Source of the DNA: Discostella pseudostelligera
Taxonomy: Eukaryota > Bacillariophyta > Thalassiosirophyceae > Thalassiosirales > Thalassiosiraceae
Length of the DNA: 24,113 nt
Direction: 5' to 3'
Assembly (NCBI GenBank): GCA_036940085.1
Contig: JALLBK010000100.1
Span: forward strand, 1 to 24,113
Shown: one piece after another, positions 9,709 through 16,451 of the stretch
Position numbering within the stretch: position 1 is the first letter of the stretch
Layout: each line of letters starts with the position of its first letter
The notes under the pieces: model-generated
The model's input: the letters and a program-made list of their open reading frames with translations, nothing else
Told to the model about the DNA's origin: nothing
The model's database searches: none
Translations under genes and position numbers: made by a program

Positions 9709-10438
9709 TGTTATTGTTTGTTCGTCGTGGAGCCGTAGTACGATACTACTTATTTGATGCCGCTGCGGATAGCGATGGTGGAGGATGGCGCGGGGTCAAG
9801 ACGAAATGTAATGATGGGCAAAAGGCAAAAGACTGGTTGGTTTTGGTTTTGGTTTTGGCAATCGATGGAAATGAAATGAAAATGGATTTGCTTTTGCAGC
9901 TTCCCCCTTTGTCTGTGTAGAGGTCTGTGTGCACGAGCACCCGAACCGACCTCATGCAGAACTTTTGAAAATTATTCACCCAACGACAGAAGATGATCTC
10001 GTATGATTCTACGAGTGGGAATTCGTGACGAAATGCACCAACGAATGGTGGAGATTTGACACCTCCCAAACGATTCGCATCCAAAATTGACGCAAGAAGT
10101 TGCGCAGCTCTGCTTTCCCGCCAAAACCTTCCCGCCAACACCACACAACCCCTCTTGCCGCTTTCCCGCTGAAACTCTGAAACTCATCTCATACAATACC
10201 CCTCATCTTACAGTCGATAATGCGATGGAGTGGTTTGGCAGTGTGCAACTACTTACTCGCAGTAGTAACCTATCAATGCATAACAATATGAATAGTGGAG
10301 TATTAAACAATCAAAAACGGGGCTCTATGGTAGATGTAATTCAATTCAAAAGGGTTGACGACACCGACGTGTACCAAAGATAATGCACGCATCATGTTTT
10401 TGATGGACAAATATGATCACCCTCATACTCATCTCGAT
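9709..10438. other. Intergenic region between the HA-domain gene and KRI1
   Basis: This 730-base gap lies upstream of the HA-domain gene and downstream of KRI1, both on the minus strand. It presumably holds the KRI1 3' UTR and the HA gene promoter and leader. Open frames on both strands lack ATG starts or recognisable content, so no gene is called. It contains a TTTTGG triplet repeat at about 9835-9858 and two TCCCGCCAA elements at 10116-10138. Confidence 0.6.
10116..10138. promoter_or_regulatory. Pair of E2F-like TCCCGCCAA elements
   Basis: TCCCGCCAA occurs at 10116-10124 and 10130-10138, 14 bases apart start to start. A weaker relative, TTTCCCGCTGAA, lies about 25 bases further on. They are about 410-430 bases upstream of the HA-domain gene start, which implies either a long leader or a distal element. 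Confidence 0.55.
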
Positions 10439-13186
10439 CTAAATACCATACGCGGCAAGCCTTGCACCCGAAACTCCATCTATCGCAGGATGCCTACTTT
10501 TGCGTTTCTTCTTGGTAGAAGTACCATGATCATCGCCTCCGCTCTTATGCTTGGAAGCTCTCTTGTCCTTCTTCCTCTTATCTTTCTCCACCGTCTTCGG
10601 CGGTTGGTTTTCCGCCATGTTGTGTTGTTGGTGGTCAGTATCAACGTGCTGCACAGCATCATTCGATGGTATTTTAGCAATGGTAGAAGACTGCATGCCG
10701 TCATCCGCACCTGTATTGTCGTTGACAGATACAGCACCAGCATCGTCATCGTTGCGCCGACCCTTCTTCTTCCTACGACGGCGTTTCTTCTCTGTTTCAC
10801 CTCCATCACCTTCACCTCCTCCTGTTTCACTTGTTGCTTTAGCCGCCTTGCATTTATCCACATCATCTGCTACTGTTTCTCCTCCTTCGACGACCTTGCT
10901 AATTCCGCCCTTCTTTTGTCGTCGGCGTTTCTTCTTATTTGCGTCACCACCCACTTCCTGATCCATCGACTGTTGCTTCATGGATGCATCCCCACCGGCG
11001 ATCGCAGCAGCCGACTCTCCTTCGACCATCAAACTTTTATCGGCCTTCGCCATCTGCCGAAACCGTTTGCGCCTCTTCGCACCAGGCTGATACTCCTCCT
11101 CATCTCGATACGGTGCCATCTTCTTTAAACTGACAAATTGTTTCAGTGTCGAATCACGTGCAAACAATATCTCCTCAGTCGACAAGCCATAGTTATTCGC
11201 ATCAACCGATCGGTACTTGAACCGTGTTGGCATATCACCAATAATGTCTTCGTAGTCAAGTTTGTACAGTTCATCCATCATTTTGGATTGAAGTTTCTTG
11301 TCTAATTGGGACACCTCTTCCGATGGTACTTCGGCCTCCTCATCCTCTTCTTCCCATGGCTGCCCATCGTCTTCTTCGAATCCTTCATCGTGGTAATCCT
11401 CCTCCTCGTTCTCGTTTTCGTTCTCGTCATCATCGTACATCGCACCTATCTCTTCATCAGCAATGCCAATAGCATCCTCATCAGCGTCTCCCCCACCTAA
11501 CAAATCAAGCTTCACGTCCTTGTCCGACTTCCATACCACATCTTCCTTATTGTAATATTCCTCTCCATACGCCGCATTCATAACCTGCTCAAATTTATCA
11601 GGATTATAGTCTCCCTCCATTAATTTGAGAATCATTTCCTCCTCTGCAGAACCCATTAATCCTGCTCTATCGTCGATATCCTCCTCAGCATCATCATTGA
11701 TCTCTTCCATTCTCTCCTCATTGGACAACTGCTTATAGCCCAAGACATTCCGTAATTTTTCCATCCTACTCCGCAATTCATCGCGTTTGGCATTCTTTAA
11801 CCGTTTCAATTTCTCCTCTTTTGCCTTGCGTTCTTCGGCCTTGCGCTCCTTTCGTGCCAACCGTTTCAGTTTGCGTGATTCCTCCTTTCGCCGTAATACC
11901 TTTGTGGTGGCATTGGAGGACCGGGCGTAGTGCACAATTCCATGCTGCTGCAGCTGCTGATCATTATTGTTGGAATCATTGGCCTCCTCGAAGCGGAAAT
12001 TGTACTTGGATTCAAATTCATCCATGCGATCCAAATCGTCTAATGATTCGTCGTCATCATTCTCATCATTTGATTCTTCATCATCATCGTAGTTCTTTTT
12101 GGATCCCAAGCGATTGTTATCGGTACCATTGGGTTCCATCCATTTACGATGTGTCATAAATTCCAGGAGGAACTTGTCCCCATCCTGTATTTCACCCTTG
12201 GGATCAACCAAGCTCTCGTTCGTGTCGTTAGTAATATGATCAGTGGTGTTAGTAGTAACATCGTGCTTGTTCTTTTTGTTGGTGGTAGTACGGAGATTCA
12301 ATTCCTCTTCCCATAATTTCTTGGCCAATCGATCATCGTCGTCATCAGCTTTCGACCTGCTCTTGACTTTTGGTTTGATCCAATATTCCTCATCTTCATC
12401 CTCCTCCTCGTCGTCAAGCCGACTGCTTTTCTTCTTTTTCATTCCCTTCGTCTTCTTCTTATCACCATCTACGCCGGCTTTATCGTCATCGTCACGTGTA
12501 GAGTCCAAAAATGCACGTCGTATATCTCTCTGCTCTTCATCATATGCTAGATTGTAATGTTCGTCTCCAATTTTCTTCTCATCATCAGCATCATCACCAT
12601 CTTCGCCGCCATCCTTCATCTGTTCCAATATCTGCTCACGCACAACATCCTTGTACTTCATTGGTTTCTTCGCGCCTTGCTGCACACCAGTATCACCACT
12701 GCTAAAATTGCCGCTATCGTCATCCTCACCTGCATTACCAAAAAATGTCACATTCTTATCATACAATCGTGCATCCCCACTCTTCAACGCACGCAATGTT
12801 TGCAATATCTGTACATCCAATTGAGGAGTTAGTAATTCTCCCTCCTCATCTTCACTTTCAGATGAGGAGCCTGACGTAGCAGATGCACCGTCGTCGTCGT
12901 TGTCGTCATCGCCAGCGGTATGAGAATGATGATGCTTCGTTAATTCCTCACGACGTTTACGAAGTTCATATTCACGAGCATATTTGGAATTGATTTGGAT
13001 GGTGATGGGTTGTTCATCGCCTTCATCGTCGGCTTCTTGGATCTTTGAGTTGGCAAGCGGATTCGACTTGGTTAGAATTTTGTCTTCATGACGATTGCTA
13101 CTGCCGCCGCCGACACTGCTGCTGCTACTGTCATCGGAAGAAGATGATGACGAAGATGAAGAGGATGAGGATGAGGAGCTTGCCAT
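10439..13186 (-). CDS. KRI1: KRI1, nucleolar 40S ribosome biogenesis factor
   Basis: Single-exon gene, 915 aa. KRI1 is a nucleolar protein that works with KRR1 in pre-rRNA processing for the small subunit. Diagnostic blocks are ITIQINSKYAREYELRKRR near residue 70, ELLTPQLDVQILQTLRAL then YDKNVTFF at about 116-148, the basic helical stretch KLKRLARKERKAEERKAK at about 430-470, GLMGSAEEEMILKLMEGDYN, and the conserved C-terminal domain LYKLDYEDIIGDMPTRFKYR then LSTEEILFARDSTLKQFVSL at about 638-700. Long acidic and Ser runs fill the N-terminal half. A Lys/Arg-rich tail of about 200 residues ends in GVSGARLAAYGI. The open frame extends ten codons further, to a TTG, but ATG 13186 (GCCATGG) is the proper start. 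It is divergent from RPS17 across 451 bases. Compared with yeast KRI1 (about 590 aa) it is long because of inserts. Confidence 0.93.
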   Translation of the reverse strand: MASSSSSSSSSSSSSSSDDSSSSSVGGGSSNRHEDKILTKSNPLANSKIQEADDEGDEQPITIQINSKYAREYELRKRREELTKHHHSHTAGDDDNDDDGASATSGSSSESEDEEGELLTPQLDVQILQTLRALKSGDARLYDKNVTFFGNAGEDDDSGNFSSGDTGVQQGAKKPMKYKDVVREQILEQMKDGGEDGDDADDEKKIGDEHYNLAYDEEQRDIRRAFLDSTRDDDDKAGVDGDKKKTKGMKKKKSSRLDDEEEDEDEEYWIKPKVKSRSKADDDDDRLAKKLWEEELNLRTTTNKKNKHDVTTNTTDHITNDTNESLVDPKGEIQDGDKFLLEFMTHRKWMEPNGTDNNRLGSKKNYDDDEESNDENDDDESLDDLDRMDEFESKYNFRFEEANDSNNNDQQLQQHGIVHYARSSNATTKVLRRKEESRKLKRLARKERKAEERKAKEEKLKRLKNAKRDELRSRMEKLRNVLGYKQLSNEERMEEINDDAEEDIDDRAGLMGSAEEEMILKLMEGDYNPDKFEQVMNAAYGEEYYNKEDVVWKSDKDVKLDLLGGGDADEDAIGIADEEIGAMYDDDENENENEEEDYHDEGFEEDDGQPWEEEDEEAEVPSEEVSQLDKKLQSKMMDELYKLDYEDIIGDMPTRFKYRSVDANNYGLSTEEILFARDSTLKQFVSLKKMAPYRDEEEYQPGAKRRKRFRQMAKADKSLMVEGESAAAIAGGDASMKQQSMDQEVGGDANKKKRRRQKKGGISKVVEGGETVADDVDKCKAAKATSETGGGEGDGGETEKKRRRRKKKGRRNDDDAGAVSVNDNTGADDGMQSSTIAKIPSNDAVQHVDTDHQQHNMAENQPPKTVEKDKRKKDKRASKHKSGGDDHGTSTKKKRKSRHPAIDGVSGARLAAYGI

Positions 13187-13637
13187 GGCTTGGAATTTTT
13201 CAATATGCAATGGCAATGATGCTGGATGATGTACCGATCATGAGCACGTCATGGTTGGTGTTGGTGGTCGATGTCGGTGGTGGCTGGTCGGTGGCTTGCT
13301 GGTGGCTGAAGCTGGGAGAGTGGGTGGTCGGGCGACGGCGGGACGAAGAAAGCCCGCCATTGTTTTGGCGGGAGCTTCTCGATTCGACTCAATGGGCAGT
13401 TTTGGCGGGATACTCTCGATGCGACTCGAAACGGCCAGACACTTACCACTTACTAACACCGCCATATCGGAATCAGTACGAACCCGACGGAGGGTCGAAA
13501 GGCTCCCTGTCCGCCGTTCAACCTCCAAAACTCCAAACTCCACCATCTCCAACAACACCAAACAACACCACGCTATCTATCTGCCACGAACGACATAAGT
13601 TTCATTGCCGTCGCTGCCGAAATAAATCAAAGCAACC
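13187..13637. promoter_or_regulatory. Divergent KRI1/RPS17 promoter
   Basis: This 451-base region is bounded by the ATGs of KRI1 (minus) and RPS17 (plus). It contains two TTGGCGGGA elements, 13365-13373 and 13402-13410, near its midpoint. Both genes act in making the 40S subunit, so shared control is plausible. Open frames crossing it lack homology and are read as chance. Confidence 0.65.
13365..13410. promoter_or_regulatory. Pair of E2F-like TTGGCGGGA elements
   Basis: TTTTGGCGGGA occurs twice, with its core at 13365-13373 and 13402-13410, 37 bases apart. The two copies are in the same orientation and match the E2F/DP consensus. Confidence 0.6.
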
Positions 13638-14487
13638 ATGGTACGATAATATATTTCCAGCCCGCGCCGGATAGGGTGTTGCACCCAATCTGGGATTCTG
13701 ACCTGCATTTTATTGCCGAGGTCTGTGAAAGCGTGTTGAAAATAATATTGGGATGAGTGGTTGAGCGAAACCGCTGGTGGTGTAGTGGATGGCGGTGTGG
13801 TTGATGATCATGTCGTCGGCGTCGGCTAGATTGAACAGCGAATTAGGTATTACTTGCACGAGAGGCTCATTCCCTCTCAAATCAAGCTAGCCGCCTTCTT
13901 CTCTGATAACTCCAGCTGAGGTGTGACTTTCACTTACCCCCGCGCACACATCCGTGTACCCACACCTCCGGATTCGCGATACGCTTTCGCCACCACGAAT
14001 CCATGTGCAACAACAACATCGCGATCCTCTCTCTCGGCAGTAAGTCACTTGTTTCATCATCATTGCATCTAACCCCATTCCACCACACTTTATACTCTTC
14101 TTTTTACCTTAGGGAGTCCGCACTAAGACCGTCAAAAAGTCCGCAAGGACCATTGTTGAGAAATACTACCCCCGCCTCACTCTCGACTTTCACACCAACA
14201 AACGTCTCATTGATGAAATTGCCATCACACCCTCCAAGCGTATGCGCAATAAAATTGCCGGCTTTACCACCCATCTGATGCGTCGTATTGCCAAGGGTCC
14301 CGTCCGCAACATTTCCCTAAAGCTTCAGGAGGAGGAGCGTGAGCGTCGTTTGGACTTTGTCCCCGAGGTTAGTGCTTTGGAACAGGAGACTATTGCGATT
14401 GATCGCGAGACTAGGGATTTGCTGGAGAATATGGGATTTGGTAACTTGAATGGCGTGGTGGTCAGTGACCGTGTGGATAGGAACTAA
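13638..14487 (+). CDS. RPS17: Small ribosomal subunit protein eS17 (RPS17)
   Basis: The main exon, 14113-14487, encodes an unmistakable eS17: [20 protein letters not shown], then [20 protein letters not shown], then [20 protein letters not shown] and [13 protein letters not shown]. The conserved protein should begin Met-Gly. That is supplied if the first exon is only the start codon, ATG 13638-13640, followed directly by a GTACGA donor. The acceptor TTAG at 14109-14112 then gives MGVRTKTV, 125 aa in all. Human and yeast proteins have MGRVRTKTV, so one Arg seems absent, which may mean the first exon is slightly misplaced. Tiny first exons are common in ribosomal protein genes. The protein sits in the 40S head region. 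The 472-base intron is hairpin-rich. Confidence 0.9.
13670..14002 (+). other. Hairpin-rich RPS17 intron
   Basis: The intron at 13641-14112 holds several perfect stems. GGGTG/CACCC (13674-13678 with 13682-13686) has a 3-base loop and outer pairs to 13670/13690. GAGAGG/CCTCTC is at 13860-13865 with 13873-13878. GAGGTGTG/CACACCTC is at 13918-13925 with 13961-13968. GGATTCG/CGAATCC is at 13970-13976 with 13996-14002. The last two hairpins are almost contiguous. ACA-type triplets follow the last stem (GCAACAACAACA), as an H/ACA snoRNA tail would have, but no clear H box separates the hairpins. A hosted small RNA or an autoregulatory structure is possible and neither is shown. Confidence 0.4.
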
Positions 14488-14685
14488 TTTCAGTTAGAGT
14501 TGGTAACTTTAAGAGAGAGTTCTCCCCCCACTTGATTTGTAAAATAGTATGGATGTGACTAAGAAGTGACCATCGGTTCCATTAGCAAGTTATATACACT
14601 CTACGATGCGTGTCAGCATCATTAACAAGGAATCCGATAATCGCTCTCTATCTCTCGGAGGCAGAATCTAAAGTCCTACGAATTT

Positions 14686-16284
14686 TCATCCATCCTCCCA
14701 TGCGACATTATCCAACTCATCACCATCCTCATTCCCATCTAATTGCGAACGGAATGGCATGATAACATCATCCAAGGAGGCAATACCAAGTAGCTTCTTC
14801 TGCCGTTCTACCTCCGCCTTGTATTGTGCTTGAAACGCTGACCTTCGATCATCCTCGGGTAAATTCCAAAGTTCATCCGTCTCATCAGAGATGTAGTATG
14901 ATCTCTTAGGGTGGTTCTCGTCACTATCGTTATCAGATGATGCGTCGTCCTCGTCTACGCGACGCCTCTTTCTCTTCTCTTCCCTCGATAGCTCTGCGCT
15001 AAGCACACCGAGATTGTCACGCAAAAAGTGCAATTCATCGCCACCCTGTTGTTTTTTCCTCTTGCCATCTTTTTCCCGCTGCTTCTCCTCCCTCTTTCGT
15101 TGCAATTGTCGCTCCCTCTCCTCCATAATCACTCTAGCTACCAATCCAATATCTACACCCACCTTCATTGCCGCAGCATCTATCAATTTATTCCGAACCC
15201 GTCCCTTGGTTGCCAATAAGTTGGCACGTGCACCGCCCCCCTTCTCTAATTCAAAGGCAATCTCTTGACCAATGGCATTCTTCAAAAACGTGAGTTCGTC
15301 TTCATCACTGCTTCGTCTGCCTCCGTTCCTGCCCAGCCCTCCCATGCTACCTCCACCATTCCTACCGCTGCCATCCGGCACAATTCCCTGTTTTTGTTGC
15401 TTCTTCAATAGTATTCCCGCAGTCCGTCCAGTTCCCACAATACGCTTCGATCCAATTCCCATGGCAATATTCTCACTGGGTAAATTACTCGTTATCGGTT
15501 CACCACCCTTAATCGAACGGACTTTTTGTAGTAAGTCAAATATGCCCTGTCGTAGTGGTTGCGATGATACACTATCCACTTTGGAACTTAATTGGACACG
15601 CACACGTCTCATATCATTCATTGCTTTCGTGACCTCCTTTTGATTATCTAATAATTGCAATGTATACGTCTTTCTATCTGGTGGATTGGGATTATTGGTG
15701 TGTGCACGGACACATTCACGGCATAGGAACAAGCCAGTCTCGGGATCGACAATTTGTTGTGCATCGGTCTCATTGTACCGACCATTGCAAGTTTTGGTGG
15801 CGTAGCCTGGACAGAGGTAGAGGGAGGAGGAGCGTGCACGCATTTCGGCAGTTTGGAGTTTCTTTTGGAGGAGATGTACTCGGAGACGGATTACATGAAC
15901 TGCATGATTGTAGCTGTTGCAGAAAAATCAAAAAGGCATGGTTGCATTATAATTTTTGATGAGAATGTGACCAATAATTTTGAATACCGAGAGATTATGC
16001 AGTGCAACGAGCATTCAAAAAAAAAAACTCAACTCTATATACCAAAATTTGGTATTCTGACTTCCACCCATGACCAAATCATCCACAAGCTCATGCTTCA
16101 CCAACTGCTCCTCCTCCAAAAACTGCAATGTTCGTCGCAGTTGCTTGGCCGGCAAGCTGAGACGAGGGGCCATGTCATCATCGCGTAGATATTTGTCGCG
16201 TAGTAGTACGTCGATGAGACAGACTACATCATCGTCGTAGAAGGCACGTGCGATGGTGGCGATGAGAGCTTCGGCTGCGGCCAT
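14686..16284 (-). CDS. GTF2E1: Transcription initiation factor TFIIE subunit alpha
   Basis: Two exons, 16284-16034 and 15913-14686, give 492 aa. TFIIE-alpha joins the RNA polymerase II pre-initiation complex and recruits TFIIH. Exon 1 is the winged helix: IARAFYDDDVVCLIDVLL, then RDDDMAPRLSLPAKQLRRTL and QFLEEEQLVK. The splice restores YIDYNHAVHVIRLRVHLLQK, the expected linker helix. The donor is an unusual GTTGAG followed by a T run, and the 120-base intron ends in CAACAG. A zinc ribbon follows: Cys118, Cys126, Cys148 and Cys151, with DPETGLFLCREC conserved. The first Cys pair is spaced by seven residues instead of the usual two. The middle part has basic/Gln-rich coiled stretches (residues about 315-350). 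The C-terminus is acidic (DGDELDNVAWEDG), like the TFIIH-binding acidic tail of the human protein. Head-to-head with the exonuclease gene, 167 bases apart. Confidence 0.9.
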
Positions 16285-16397
16285 GGTATTGGTATTAGGG
16301 AGCGGTGAGGAGAGGCTGGTGCCGGGATGGGGGGGGAGAGGTTAGGACGCCATGGCTCGAGAGCCATTTTGTGCGACGACGACGCGACGGCGACGGT

Positions 16398-16427
16398 TTG
16401 GCGGGAGGCTTGAAAAATTTGGCGGGC
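16398..16427. promoter_or_regulatory. Pair of E2F-like elements, TFIIE-alpha/exonuclease promoter
   Basis: TTGGCGGGA at 16398-16406 and TTGGCGGGC at 16419-16427 lie in the 167-base divergent promoter, 21 bases apart and in the same orientation. The second ends 24 bases before the exonuclease ATG at 16452. Confidence 0.6.
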
Positions 16428-16451
16428 TGATGGAAATACTTACACGTGGCA

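Noticed and set aside
9835..9858. TTTTGG repeats resembling a ciliate-type telomere motif
   Set aside because: Only three units, not G-rich enough, and embedded between genes. It is a simple repeat.
9746..10383. Possible small genes between the HA-domain gene and KRI1
   Set aside because: The open frames begin on non-ATG codons, cross the promoter elements and show no conserved composition.
10439..13186. Long plus-strand frames antisense to KRI1
   Set aside because: They mirror the acidic and Ser-rich codon runs of KRI1 as Ser/Leu/Phe/His-rich peptides and have no family resemblance.
13045..13674. 209-residue open frame on the plus strand over the KRI1 5' end and the shared promoter
   Set aside because: It is antisense to KRI1 coding sequence and has low-complexity Trp/Arg/Gly content without any family resemblance.
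13641..13930. Box C/D snoRNA in the RPS17 intron
   Set aside because: TGATGA near 13803 and CTGA words near 13902 and 13916 exist, but the C box lacks its purine and no terminal stem was found. Only the hairpins are reported.
14003..14278. 91-residue open frame over the RPS17 intron/exon boundary
   Set aside because: It reads RPS17 exon 2 in the wrong frame. The conserved eS17 frame is different.
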